Shown piece after piece: positions 23,276 through 35,600 of a DNA stretch of 64,000 bases; the stretch's first letter is position 1; each line of letters opens with the position of its first letter. The translations under genes were made by a program, and so were the position numbers. This DNA is from Leptodactylus fallax (lineage: Eukaryota > Chordata > Amphibia > Anura > Leptodactylidae): assembly GCA_947044405.1 (NCBI GenBank), contig CAMRHE010000054.1, forward strand, positions 5,285,501-5,349,500, read 5' to 3'. Under the pieces are notes generated by a model. That model was not told where the DNA came from. It was given only the letters and a program-made list of their open reading frames with translations, and did not search any database.

Positions 23276-23294
23276 AATCCTGCCGACTACTCCA
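23276..23294 (-). promoter_or_regulatory. Primer binding site, serine tRNA type
   Basis: Four bases inside the 5' LTR the minus strand reads TGGAGTAGTCGGCAGGATT. This is complementary to the 3' end of a vertebrate tRNA-Ser (AATCCTGCCGACTACGCCA) at 18 of 19 positions by my reading. Confidence 0.78.
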
Positions 23295-23298
23295 AAAA

Positions 23299-24226
23299 TG
23301 TATTGCCAAATGAAACAGATTCTTTGGATTCCGTGTAATAGAATAAAGTTATAGAGTAAACACACTGGACTATCCTCAATAGCTTAACATTTTATTAAGA
23401 ATAGTATAAGAAGATAGAAAAAGGTCTTACAACAAAGAAAAGTATAGCAAAAGGTCAAAAGGTCTTACAACAGGGAAAAGTATAGTAAAAAGGTCTTACA
23501 ACAAGGAAAAGTATAACAGATATTAGAAGGTATAATCAAACCTTGCAATACAGTGGGTATAGCAAGGTGCAATCAAATATCAAAGTCAATCAAACTATGA
23601 TATATATATTCAACACTTACAATACAGCAGGTATAGCATGGTAATCAAATCAAATACTTACAACACTGCCAAGTTTCATAAATAAGGGTATCTGTAGGAA
23701 GCATCACTCAGCCATGCAACAGGTCTCAGCATGCAGCATCAGGCGTCCCCAATGATCTGCTATCAAGAAATGTAACTCCATGCTGAGGGATGTCTTCCAC
23801 TCTTATACCCTTTGTGTGTGTCATAAAGTGGGCGTCTACAGAAGTGATACACCTCTGTAAGGCCTCACTTATCTTCAAGATCATATTCACGTGGAAGGGG
23901 CCAGTTTTCACTAGAATATGTCTTGTGACATATACATTTTAAACAGAGTTTCTCTTTTGATCTAATCAGTATGGACATACAAATATAACCTGTTGATCTG
24001 GTTGGTATAGATATGTCCTTAAACAGCGTCGTTGATCTAATCTGTATCTAATTAGTATGGACATACAAATATAACCTGTTGATCTGGTTGGTATAGATAT
24101 GTCCTTAAACAGAGTATATAGACATTACTTTATACCGGGTTCAAATTAAGGTTACTTATGGCCTGGCTATCATAAACATTTTGTCATAAGCAGCCATTTT
24201 GTCAAGGGCTGCTATTTTGCAATACA
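23299..24226 (-). repeat. 5' LTR of the endogenous retrovirus (928 bp)
   Basis: It has the same ends and order as 18898-20326, but with one diverged 71-bp unit and two rather than three 86-bp units. Reading on the minus strand, it precedes the primer binding site. Confidence 0.93.
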
Positions 24227-24231
24227 CACAT

Positions 24232-24972
24232 TTTTGGATTCATTTTCTCATTTAACCTTTTGTGAATGTGCTTATTAACCCACTGTAAATTAATTTATTA
24301 CTGAAAAAATTGAAATGTCTAAATTTTGTTTTAATTCAAGTAAAACTTGAGAAATTATTTGTGGAGATTTCTTATAGGCTTTTATAATTCCTTTAATACT
24401 CATGTTCTCAAAACCCCAAAATTGGGTTTGGGAAATGTTCTTGCAAATTCGGATAATTGCTTCTAGTCTTCTAACATCCAAAATAAATGAAAGAGTTGAT
24501 TAAAAGATAATGTCAATATAAAGTAGAGATATGGTAAATAATATTTTTAATTAATTTTGGTGGCATAACTATCTGAAAAGCAGAGCATTTCAAATTATGA
24601 AAATTAAAAATTTCAGATTTTCACCAAATTGCCTATTTTTTCTTAAATAAATGCAAAAAATATAAACTATAATTTAACACTAGCATTAAGTATAATGAGT
24701 CATTAAATAATTAAAAACATTTAGGTAAGTTAAAGCATTCCAAAGTTATCGCCACATAAAGTGATAAACTTGAAATATAGGTTTTTGCACTTAAAGGGTT
24801 TTTCTGGGCAAAAGTTTTTGATGACTTATCCTAAGGCTAGTATCTAAACGCAAAAAATAAAGATACATGAAAAACAAACAACAAATAATATATAATCCAT
24901 AAGAAAGAATATCTATCTATCTATAAACAATTAATATAAATAACCTAATTTATATTAAATAAAAATTACATA
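24232..24972. other. AT-rich sequence without recognised gene
   Basis: Very AT-rich. It contains a short minus-strand open frame (24290-24481) with no recognisable similarity and a TATC run near 24910-24925. It ends with the TA target of the next element. Confidence 0.5.
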
Positions 24973-24974
24973 TA

Positions 24975-26599
24975 CAGTACAGACAAAAAGTTTGGAAACA
25001 CCTTCTCATTCCAAGATTTTTCTGTTATTTCATGACTATAAAAATTGTAGATTCACACTGAAGGCATCAAAACTATGAATTAACACATGTGGAAATATAT
25101 ACTTAACAAAAAAGTGTGAAACAACTGAAAATATGTCTTATATTCTAGGTTCTTCAAAGTAGCCACCTTTTGCTTTGATTACTGCTTTGCACACTCTTGG
25201 CATTCTCTTGATGAGCTTCAAGAGGTAGTCACCTAAAATGGTCTTCCAACAGTCTTGAAGGAGTTCCCAGAGATGCTTAGCACTTGTTGGCACCTTTGCC
25301 TTCACTCTGCGGTCCAGCTCACCCCAAACCATCTCGATTGGGTTCAGGTCTGGTGACTGTGGAGGCCAGGTCATCTAGCACCCCATCACTCTCCTTCTTG
25401 GTCAAATAGCCCTTACACAGTCTGAAGGTGTGTTTGGGGTCATTGTCCTGTTGAAAAATAAATGATGATCCAACTAAACGCAAACCGGATGGAATAGCAT
25501 GCTGCTGCAAGATGCTGTGGTAACCATGCTGGTTCAGTATTCCTTCAATTTTGAATAAATCCCCAACAGTGTCACCAGCAAAGCACCCCCACACCATCAC
25601 ACCTCCTCCTCCATGCTTCACGGTGGGAACCAGGCATGTAGAGTCCATTCGTTCACCTTTTCTGCGTCGCACAAAGACACGGTGGTTGGAACCAAAGATC
25701 TCAAATTTGGACTCATCAGACCAAAGCACAGATTTCCACAAGTCTAATGTCCATTCCTTGTGTTCTTAAGCCCAAACAAGTCTCTTCTGCTTGTTGACTG
25801 TCCTTAGCAGTGGTTTCCTAGCAGCTATTTTACCATGAAGGCCTGCTGCACACAGTCTCCTCTTAACAGTTGTTGTAGAGATGTGTCTGCTGCTAGAACT
25901 CTGTGTGGCATTGACCTGGTCTCTAATCTGAGCTGCTGTTAACCTGCTATTTCTGAGGCTGGTGACTCGGATGAACTTATCCTCCGCAGCAGAGGTGACT
26001 CTTGGTCTTCCTTTCCTGGTGCGGTCCTCATGTGAGCCAGTTTCTTTGTAGCGCTTGATGGTTTTGGCCACTGCACTTGGGGACACTTTCAAAGTTTTCC
26101 CAATTTTTTGGACTGACTGACCTTCATTTCTTAAAGTAATGATGGCCACTCGTTTTTCTTTACTTAGCTGCTTTTTTCTTGCCATAATACAAATTCTAAC
26201 ACTCCATTCAGTAGGACTATCAGCTGTGTATCCACCTGACTTCTGAACAACACAACTGATGGTCCCAACCCCATTTATAAAGCAAGAAATCTCACTTATT
26301 AAACCTGACAGGGCACACCTGTGAAGTGAAAACCATTTCAGGTGACAACCTCTTGAAGCTCATCAAGAGAATGCCAAGAGTGTGCAAAGCAGTAATCAAA
26401 GCAAAAGGAGGCTACTTTGAAGAACCTAGAATATAAGACATATTTTCAGTTGTTTCACACTTTTTTGTTAAGTATATAATTCCACATGTGTTAATTCATA
26501 GTTTTGATGCCTTCAGTGTGAATCTACAATTTTTATAGTCATGAAAATACAGAAAACTCTTGGAATGAGAAGGTGTGTCCAAACTTTTGGTCTGTACTG
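24975..26599 (-). mobile_element. Tc1-like transposon, family A, copy 1
   Basis: It begins CAGTACAGAC and ends GTCTGTACTG with TA on both sides (24973-24974, 26600-26601). The terminal inverted repeats are about 268 bp (24975-25242 and 26330-26599), so long that each contains a copy of the last ~35 transposase codons. 1,625 bp in all. Confidence 0.95.
25138..26185 (-). pseudogene. Tc1 family A transposase, nearly full length
   Basis: DDE transposase, cut-and-paste. The ATG at 26185 starts MARKKQLSKEKRVAIITLRN. Two helix-turn-helix units follow, with GRPRVTS as the hook between them. The catalytic D lies in LWSDESK, the second D in FIFQQDNDPKHT and the E in DLNPIEMVWGE, all present. A TAA near 25768 (after QKRLVWA) and a frameshift near 25375 (after ESDGVL) inactivate it. 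Otherwise the three open segments are collinear. Confidence 0.93.
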
Positions 26600-26639
26600 T
26601 AAAAGATCAAAAATGATTAAAAATAATAATAATAATAAT

Positions 26640-27800
26640 AATAATAATATAATCAAATTCACATTAAATATATACTCCCAATAGGGGATTGAGAAGGGGG
26701 AAGAAAGAGTATAATGGGCCATCATGCCACAGACTTGAAAGTCCAACAGGGGACAAAGAAATATATACCAAATGAGTATATGTGTATATATGGACATATT
26801 CAAAAATAACATAAGTGTAATCAAGGAAAAACAATGCTTCAAACAACTCATCTAAGACTTCAATGCTTGCCCTGATGAAATTTCAAAAAATGTATAGCCT
26901 CCAAGGTTAAAGCTTTGTTTTTTTCTTTAGCATTTCTGAGATCCTGTGTAATAGTGGAAAAGTGCTTTTGGATTCTTTAACACAACTCCTGCAAAGTCTG
27001 TCCCACATAAACCTTGGGTCAAGAAGAAACCAATACATATACAATATTTCTAGTCTTCTAGAATTGGCAAATTTTTTTAATTTAAAAATGTTGCCATCAG
27101 CAGGGTTAACAGAAAGCAACCCTGGTTCAATATGTTTGCAGATACTACAATCCCTATAAGTGCCCTATAGTCGTGTACCAGTTCTGGTATTAGTAGTTGG
27201 ACTAACAAAATGACTATGAATTAGTCTATCCTTTACATTTTGTGCACATCTGGCCATAAAAGAGAGCTTTGATGTAATAGATTAAACTCTAGGATCAGTA
27301 AAGATAATGTTTCAGGTTTCATGAACAATATATGTCACATTGCCACATTACTCCATTGATTGTAATAGTGTGTAATAAATCTAATACTTATGGAATTCAC
27401 TCTAATCCATGGGTGTAGAGGGACTTTTTAGCTCTTTGATAGGCCCAAGATAATACATGTTGTTGAAACCCTCTATCTGTGAATTGTTGGGTCAAGACTT
27501 GTGCTTGAATACCAAAATTCTGATGTTCAGAACAATTTCTCTTAAGACTTAAAAACTGGCCAACTGGAAACTCTTTCTTCAAAATATCCACATGAAAACT
27601 AGATTATTGCTACAAAGGTATTGTAGCTGTAGTTTTTCAAATCAGATCTATGGCAGGGTGATTATGGTGAATAGAGGATGTAAAATCTGAAAATTCCATT
27701 GGGATGTTAACTAGAATGACTAAAGGTGGTATCCTAAAGAAAGGTCATCTATATATTGGTGGGGGTGCCAGGTGTCAAACCTCCACGGTTTTCATATTAG
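26640..27800 (-). pseudogene. Penelope-like element fragment, strongly decayed
   Basis: The minus strand reads ILKKEFPVGQFLSLKRNCSE (27590-27530), the segment that follows the reverse transcriptase in Penelope elements. Further down, about 27020-26970, KVYVGQTLQELKKRIQKHF-like residues match a GIY-YIG nuclease with several stops. It is a different lineage from the element at 15245-17060. An (AAT)n run at about 26620-26650 lies at its lower end. Confidence 0.72.
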
Positions 27801-27850
27801 TGGCTTATCTTTCGGATAGATCCACTATATTTTTAGCCTAGAGGACCCCT

Positions 27851-29135
27851 TTAACCCCTTCCCATTGCAGGCATTTTTCAATTTTTGTTTTTTGACTCCC
27901 CTCCTAGAGATGAGCGAATCAAAGCTGACGAAGTGGAATTTGATACGAATTTCAGGAAATATTCGATTTGTATCGAATCCGGATTTCCTGACGCTTTGTG
28001 GTATGGAATCATATTTTGTTCAAAATGGCTGCTTCACATGTTAGGACATGTAACTGACAGCTAACACCCTGATCCATAACCGATCGGGGGTTTGAAAACC
28101 TTGGATGCCGCGGTCAAAGATGACCATGGCATCTAAGGGGTTCCGCCATTTTGTTGCCCACCCCGGCTCTCTGCAGACAGGAAATAGCTATTTATTCACC
28201 GCAATTTAATTCGGATCGAATAGAATCATATCAGAAAATTCGGCGAAGTTGCCGAATCGAATTTTTGAAAACTTCACTCATCTCTACTCCCCGCCTTCCA
28301 ATCCCCAAAACTTTATTTTTTCCATTCACAGAGCCATATCAGTGCTTAATGTTTGCAGGACAAATTCTAATTCAAAATGGTACCATGTATTATTCTGTAT
28401 GATGTACTGGGAAGCAGGAAAAAAATTCAGAATAGGTTGGATTTGGAGAAAAACTGCATTTGTGTGACATTCTTATGGACTTTGTTTTTACAGTGTTCAC
28501 TGTGCAGCCAAAATGGCATGTCAGCTGTATTCTTTGGGTTGGTACGATTCCGGGGATACCAAATGTATATAGTTTTATTTACATTTTAACCCCTTAAAAA
28601 AAAAAAAATCAAAAACTTTGCAAAAAAAATATTTTTCTTAGAGTTGCCATATTCTGACACCTGTAATTTTTTGTATATTTCTGTGTATGGGAATGTATAA
28701 TGCAACTTTTTTTGCAGGGCCAGATGTACTTTTTAGTTATACCATGTTGGGTAATGTCTATTGCTTTGAGTTAGGGGTCTAATAAATACATCCATTGCAT
28801 TAAAAAATACCAGCATTTGTATTACAGGCTGCATAGAGCATCCGGTACTACAAATGAATGAGAGACAAGCTTCAATAGGCTTCAATATTCATAGCATCTC
28901 ATTCCAGGCTGGGTGAACTATAACAAAATGGCAGTACCCATGCGCCCCCACAAAAGTGGCACCTGTGTCAGCTTTGATCAAGGCAACAGAGGCCTAAATA
29001 CCTGCGATTAGTGCGGGAACTGATCATGGGTATAAGCGTCGGGTCTCTGCTTTATTGTACAGCTCCTGAGCGGCCGCCATATTTAAATATCCGACATCCT
29101 CTTTAATAGTACAGCAATTGTTGGAAAGGGGTTAA
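27851..29135. mobile_element. piggyBac-like non-autonomous element (TTAACCCC family), with nested MITE
   Basis: It begins TTAACCCCTT and ends AAAGGGGTTAA, so TTAA could be the duplicated target and CCCCTT...AAGGGG the inverted ends, as in piggyBac-type elements. No coding capacity. A 382-bp MITE is inserted near its left end. A second full copy lies at 54828-56077, with pieces at about 6349, 18361, 29592, 58137 and 60195. Confidence 0.62.
27905..28286. mobile_element. MITE with GAGATGAGCGAA ends
   Basis: It begins TAGAGATGAGCGAA and ends TTCACTCATCTCTA, near-perfect 14-bp inverted ends with TA at the outermost position. CTCC occurs just outside each end. It is internally AT-rich with inverted segments (CGAATTTCAGGAAATATTCG). 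No coding capacity. Confidence 0.75.
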
Positions 29136-29727
29136 AGTGATTTTAAGCTGCGTCCTTATGGGGTTAAACACCTCAAAAATATATCATGCAAGGGCACCCT
29201 GAGTAAAATCTACATATCTGATTTCTTTTGTAATCACATACAGATGAGTCTTTTCTTACCATTCCTCTTAGCTGGACATGTCAAGATATGTGTGTCAAAA
29301 GATAACTTTTAGCAAATTAGTTATTGTTTTGCATGGTTATTGTGCATATGTTTTATAATACCACCCCTTCCCATTTCTTAAATTACAGCAGTGGGTTTGT
29401 CCTCTAATGGGATTTTAAATGTATAAAATTAATTTATTGCTGGCTACAATAAAATTAGGCTATAAATGAAATGATGTACTCTTTTTTTTTCTGAAAGAAA
29501 GACATTTGATTTGATGTATTTGATTTGATAGTGCTCACATTTATTACAATAAAGTAATTACAACAATTGAGGTGAGGATTAAATGCATTAACCGCTTCAT
29601 GTCACAGCCATTTTTTGATTTTTGTTTTTTACTTTAACCTTCCAAAGTGAGAGTCACAAGACCTAGCAGAAGAGAAGAATTCAGGCAGAAAGGAATAACT
29701 AAAAAATATAATTCTAGCTGAATTATA
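29136..29727. other. Unassigned sequence
   Basis: 29592-29645 (TTAACCGCTTCATGTCACAG) resembles the start of the TTAACCCC family. The rest was not recognised. Confidence 0.45.
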
Positions 29728-30488
29728 CAGTCATGGAGGTAAGTGTTGGCACCCCTGAATTTTTTTCAGAGAATCAAGTATTTCTCTCAAATTATTAAAA
29801 TTACATGTTTTGTTTACACATGTTTATTTTCTTTGTGTGTATTGGAACAAAAAATGAGAAAAAAGGCAAATTGGACATAATGCCACACAAAACTCCAAAA
29901 ATTGTTGGCACCTTTTCAAAATTGTGGGTAAATAACTTTATTTCAAGCATGTGATACTCGTTCAAACTCACCTGTGGCAAGTAATAGGTGTGGGCAATAT
30001 AAAAATCACACCTGAAACCAAGTTGACTCAATCTTTGCATTGTGTGTCTGTGTGTGTCACACTAAGCATGGAGAACAGAAAGAGAAGAGAACTGTCTGAG
30101 GACTTGAGAACCAAAATTGGGGGGAAAATATCAGCAATCTCAAAGTTACAAGTCTATCTCCAGAGATCTTGATGTTCCTTTGTCCTCAATGCGCAACATA
30201 ATCAAGAAGTTTACAATCCATGGCACTGCAGCTAATCTCCCTGGACGTGGACGGAAGAGAAAAATTGATGAAAGGTTGCAACGCAGAATAATCCCACTGG
30301 TGGATAAGCAGCTCCTATCAAGTTCCAAAGAAATTCAAGCTGTCCTGTAGGCTCAGGATGAATCAGTGTCAAACTATCCACCAACATTTGAATGAAATTA
30401 AATGCTATGGCAGGAGATCTAGGAAGACCCCACTGCTGACACAGAGACATAAAAATGCTAGACTGCTGCTTGACAAAATGTACGTGAG

Positions 30489-31639
30489 CAGTGGCGTAAC
30501 TAAAGTCTTCTGGGCCCGGGTGCAAAGTTTTGTCCGGGGCCCCCTCCCTAGACCGAATTCTTGATAGTGGCGGTTACGGGTGCTGCAGCGATAACTCTGA
30601 TACTTGAAAGGGATAAAGCTTTAGTACTCACAACTGCAGTTATCAAGAATACGGTGAGTGAGCAGCGCCGACATGTAAACAATACTGGGACAGTATTATG
30701 TGCTCCACAGCAGCCCCCACACAGTATTATGCACTCCACAGCGGCCCCCCACACAGCATTATGCGCTCCACAGCAGGCCCCTACACAGCATTATGCGCTC
30801 CACAGCGGGCCCCCACACAGCATTATGTGCTCCAAGCGGCCTCCCACACAGCATTATGTATTCCACAGAGGCACCCACACAGTATTATGCGCTCCACAGT
30901 GGCCCCCCACACAGCATAATGTATTTCACAGCGGCCTCCACACAACATTATGCGCTCCACAGCGGCCCCCCACACAGCATTATGCGCTCCTCAACGGCCC
31001 CACACACAGTATTATGTGCTCCACAGTGGCCCCCACAGAGTATTATGAGCTCCCAAGAGCCTCCCCCTCCTAGAGCTGGTGCTATTATTATACTTTGGGG
31101 TCTCCTCAGACCCCCGAGTATAATAAGTAGAGGCCCAGGGGAAGTGATTAAAAATAACAAACACTTATAATCACCTTACCTTACCTGTGTATCCTCGCTC
31201 CTCTTCTGTCTTGTGACTGAGGTCCTGCACTCCAGACGTCACTGCTGGGGCCTGTGATTGGGCCTCAGCTGTCACATGGGGCGCGATGACATCATTATGC
31301 CGTTGCGCCCCCATGTGATCTCTGGAGCCAATCACAGATGCCAGCCCATGACGTCTGGAGCGCAGGAAAACCTCAGAAACCGTCCATAAGAGCCCCGGAC
31401 AGGTGAGTATAAATCATTTTTTTTATTTTTAGTCACTTACCCTGAGCTGGCATTAACTGGAAAGGGGCCCCGATGGGGTCCCTTTCCATTAACATGTATA
31501 GCGGTCGGGGAAAGTCTGGTTCCCCGACCACTATCATGGTGTTCCTGGGCGTCAGCCATTTCCAGCTGGCCGCGGGCCCCGTACCCCTCTGGGCCCGGTC
31601 GCAGCCACATCCCCTGTGACCACGAACGTTATGCCACTT
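30489..31639 (-). mobile_element. Non-autonomous hAT element, copy 3, nested in a Tc1
   Basis: Perfect 8-bp duplication TACGTGAG (30481-30488 and 31640-31647). Plus-strand ends are CAGTGGCGTAAC and GTTATGCCACTT (last base changed). It is in reverse orientation to copies 1 and 2. The ~31-bp minisatellite is at 30700-31045, and it has the same GC-rich head as the other copies. Its position inside the Tc1 transposase fossil dates it after that insertion. Confidence 0.9.
30700..31045 (-). repeat. ~31-bp minisatellite inside hAT copy 3
   Basis: About 11 units containing CACACAGCATTATGCGCTCC and ACAGCGGCCC. These are the reverse complement of the unit in copies 1 and 2, but the sequence has drifted. 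Confidence 0.9.
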
Positions 31640-32399
31640 TACGTGAGTAAGCCAAAATCCTTCTGGAAAAATGTCTTGTGAACAAATGAGACCAAGAGAC
31701 CAAGAGCTTTTTGGTAAAGCACATCATTATACTGTTTACCGAAAACAGAATGAGACCTAAAAAGAAACGAACACAGTACCAATAGTCAAATATGGTTGAG
31801 GTTCAAAAATGTTTTGGGGATGTTTTGCTGCCTCTGGCATTGTTCTTGACTGTGTGCAAAGCATCATGAAATCTGAAGATTACCAAAAGATTTGGGGTCT
31901 CAATGTAGGGCACAGCAGAACAAGGACCCAAAACATACTTCAAAAAGAACCCAGAAATGGATGAAAACAAAGCGTTGGAGAATTCTAAAGTGGCCAGAAA
32001 TGAGTCTGGATCTAAATCTCATTGAACACCTGTGGAGAGATCTTAAAATTGCTGTTGGGAGAAAGCACCCTTCAAATATGAGAGACCTATGCAAAAGAAG
32101 AGTAGTCCAAAATTCCAGTTGATATGTGAAAGAAGCTTATTGATGGATATAGGAAGCGATTGACAAGTAGTTAGTTTTATAGTTAGTGGTAGACAGACAT
32201 GTCCAAATGGACATTTCGGTCCTAAATTGGACATTTTTCAACAGGATATCATGTCTGTATAATATGATCTAATCATTGCTGCCATGATCTACATGTGATG
32301 CTGCTATACTAACTGTTTTTGTAAGAAATGATTGGATGTATGTTGAATAAACTTTACACATTTTTTTTTGCATTGATTGAGAGTGCTGTGAATTTATAT

Positions 32400-32697
32400 A
32401 AAAAAAAATTTGGGGACTGTCATTTTCATAAGCACCTTATTAATAGACAATCCAAGATTGTTGAGGAGTGCATAACGTAAACTAATAAAACTCCTGTAAA
32501 TATACAACAGAGGGATCACATCATTGATGCTGCAGTCATCCTTGCTGACAAATTTGGTGGCTTCTTCAAAGGGCTTGAGAAGCTAGCACACTTCCCTCAT
32601 GAGCCTCCAATGACGTATCTTTAAGTAACACATTATCCCTAGTGACTGCTGCATGCATTTATCATTAATTGCCTTCTGCTGCTCCAACATTTTTAAG
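32400..32697 (-). pseudogene. hAT (ZBED-type) transposase fragment
   Basis: The minus strand reads LKMLEQQKAIND, then HWRLMREVC, a TAG, and LLKPFEEATKFVSKDDCSIN followed by DVIPLL. This is the conserved middle of hAT transposases (WxLMxEVxxLLxPFExAT...SxDxxxxSDVIP). One in-frame stop is visible. The flanks carry no matching continuation, so it is an isolated piece. It need not be the transposase that mobilised the minisatellite hAT family. Confidence 0.75.
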
Positions 32698-35600
32698 GTA
32701 GAGCTTTCCTAGAGAAATTATGGCAGCTAGGTATCCTCTATCGAGGTTGAGCGCATGCTATCAGTGGTGAAAATGCAGTAGAATGCATAAAGTGTTATAG
32801 CAACGACTCAACCTCTATCAAGGTTGAGGGCATGCCATCAGTGATCAAATTGCAGTGGAATCCACTAAGTAGTATGGCAGCGACTGCACCGCCAGCAGCT
32901 CGGCCAGGTGCAAGTTAAGTTGCTCACCTGCCACATGACTTAGGCGCATATAGCTTTTTCTGGCAACACATTCCCTTATGTTTATTGACATTGGCATGGA
33001 AGAGATAGAGAAGGAGTAGGAGAAAAAGTTGTTGATGATGATAAAGACAACCGCGTACTAGGTGTAGATGTGGTTTGTCTACAGGGAAAGTTGCAGAGAG
33101 AAGGAATAAAAGGACAGCCTTCCTCGCTTCCCCTACTAGTGCCACTGCCATTGTCAAGTCTATTTTTCAACATAAGAGAGTGATGCCTTTTCATCATCGT
33201 ACGTGAGTACATAGAGATGTCATTCCTAAATTTGTTAATTTGCATGCCCATGGCTATGACACTAGGGAGCACTGTAATTCCTAGAAATGGTTCCACTCAC
33301 TTATTGATATAGAATCTAAACATTAAAATGAGTGGATGTTCCACAAATTCAGTAGAAATATAGATTGTATACGTATACTCAAGTCTTCCCATTAATATCC
33401 ACCCCAGATAATTGGAATTGGTGCAAAATATAAAGAGAAGTCTAGTAGCAATTGAAAGTCTCTCAAACTGTCAATAAATATTTGAATATAAGTTATATTT
33501 TATGTGTTCAATTGGTCTTCCACATTCCTTGTATAGTGAGCTGAGTTTTAAACTGAACAAGTTTTTTTGTATAGAAATAGTTATGCATGTATAAGGACAG
33601 TTTCTGTCTTTCTTATGTCAAAAAAGAGATAACATAAAACTGGCAAAACAAAATTTATGTCCCATTAAAAGAGAAATGTAGCTTTTTACATAATGAATTT
33701 GTCATTTTTTTTGTCCTGAGAAAGAACCATATAATTTTCGCTGTCAAGGTATAAATAGAATTTCCAAGGACTCATTATTGCTTTCTTGATGCATCTAAGC
33801 AAATCAAGTACATTAAGGTCTAGGCAGACATTGGTATTGTAACAATTAGGTACACAAAATATATTATGCAATATATAAAAATAATGAAACTTGTTACCAG
33901 GGCTATTCATTTTAGGTCATTTTAGGTAGCAAATGTATGCATAATTCTTTTACAAATTTTTACCTTTATTCTCGCTCTTAGCATACCATTTTTTCTAGAG
34001 GATTTGTCACATTTTACTCCCTCGTGAAAGTAACTGCTGTTCACTGAATTTTGTAAAACAAAATTATGAAGCCCAGGAACTTTTTTTTATTGTAAACACA
34101 GATAAGTTAGGTATCACATACTATAAGAAATTAGTGCATTGATGTGGCTATGGAATAGTGGTTACTATGAGGAAAGTTTAACTCTATATGTAGTATCCAT
34201 ACAGTAGGAGTTCATGCAGGAATGAAGTGAGCAATTCAGTATACCACACCCTAACAAGATGAACCTGAAACATAGTGTAAACCTGGTGGCTCATGGCCGC
34301 CAGCGTTCTTACTTGTTCTACCAGGATCGTCCTCCCGACTGCTGACTCTATCTCCATGCATCCTCCCACACGCATATACCACCTGTTGGCACACCTCCTT
34401 TGACTGGCTCTGCTGTAGAATCCCAAAATCTAAAAAATATGCAAGAATGTCTCTAAAAATATAGATAACTTTATTAGTCAATATGATAAAATGATCACAC
34501 AATACATAAATGATAGTGAACCAGAGCCACATTTGTGTGGGTGGCTAGCAATATATAATACAGTGTAGTACCTATAATTAAACGGCAGGTAAAATATACA
34601 TACCTAAGATTACATATCACAAAAGACTCTGTGAAATGTTGTGTTAAACTACAGCTGGCGAAATTGCCAAACGCAAGATGAGTAAGTCTAGGGTGCACAA
34701 CACAAGTTAAATAAGCAGTAAATATACAATAAGGTAACTAACCCAAGCTGGTTTTAAGGCTGTCATACATAGATGGAGTCTATCTCTATGCACATTTCTT
34801 CACTAGCCTTCGGTACTAGCCTTATCACTCCATTCCAGAGGTTTTTGTGTTATGTAATCTTCAGCGATGTCCCACTAGCAGCAGTATTAAATAATTAAAA
34901 AAATGAAAGAGACAACCCTTTAAATACGTGTACCTCCCCTACCATTTAGGCTCCATGCACACAAACATAGGAAATGGGCATAAAAGAGCCATAAAACATA
35001 ACAAGCCAGTAGTCAAGTAGATAAGGAACAGGCAGCACTCCAAATTGATTAATAAAAAGTGATGTGTGGATTTTTTCCAACAAGCTAGTAGTCCGCTCTC
35101 CCCAGTTCTCCATTTCCAGCGCCAGCAACTCTGTTCATGTTTATTCAGGTTCTCTTGCTGATATCACCAGCGATCTCTTGTTTGTGACTGCTGAGGCCTG
35201 TGTTTGGCTGCATGAGGCCTGTGTTTGGCTGCCTGTACACAGACAAACAGAGAGGGAGCTCCTGGAAATGGGGGCCTGGGGAGAGTTGAGTACTGGTTTG
35301 TTATGATTTGTTGTTTGTTAATAAAAGTATTAAATAAAAAATGAAACATACAGCTCCATTAAATATGTGTACTTCTCATGCTGTTTAGGCTTCATGCACA
35401 TGAACTTGTGCATTGTCATTTTGCTATCTGTGTTTCTCACAGAAAGCACCATGTCCCATTATATCGCAATGTATTATCGAAGGCCCATGTATGGGGCCAA
35501 TAGTGGGTAAAACTCAGCACAGGTTCTATATTTGTCCATTTTGTGGCCCAGGCTCACTACAACAAGTTAATGGGTCTGTGGAGCCACAGGAGGCACACAG

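Larger units (their letters stand above)
18898..24226 (-). mobile_element. Endogenous retrovirus, complete ends, internally deleted
   Basis: Two LTRs (18898-20326 and 23299-24226) share TGTATTGC...GCAATACA ends and enclose remnants of gag, protease, integrase, dUTPase and env in retroviral order on the minus strand. The 5-bp repeat CACAT flanks the provirus (18893-18897 and 24227-24231). Reverse transcriptase, RNase H and most of surface env are deleted. No intact gene remains, so this copy is a defective old provirus. Confidence 0.93.
30068..32125 (+). pseudogene. Tc1 transposase fossil (family C type), interrupted
   Basis: The ATG at 30068 opens MENRKRRELSEDLRTKI, close to the N-terminus of the transposase at 50603-52220. 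The helix-turn-helix region continues with several stops to 30488. After the hAT insertion it resumes at 31648 with SFWKNVL. It ends with DPKHTSKRTQKWM (second aspartate) and LDLNLIEHLWRDLK (the E motif, with P changed to L). Many stops and frameshifts show this copy is older than the others. Confidence 0.85.
29728..32370 (+). mobile_element. Decayed Tc1-like transposon, family C relative, split by hAT copy 3
   Basis: It starts CAGTCATGGAGG after a TA and carries a plus-strand transposase fossil on both sides of the nested hAT. The right terminal repeat could not be recognised, so the end is approximate. Confidence 0.75.

Noticed and set aside
26870..26900. CTGATGAAATTTC followed by A-rich sequence as a hammerhead candidate
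   Set aside because: No GAAA with paired stem II and no stem I. It fails the core geometry.
32982..33296. 104-residue minus-strand frame next to the hAT transposase fragment
   Set aside because: No motif matches the expected upstream part of the transposase, and the order would not fit.
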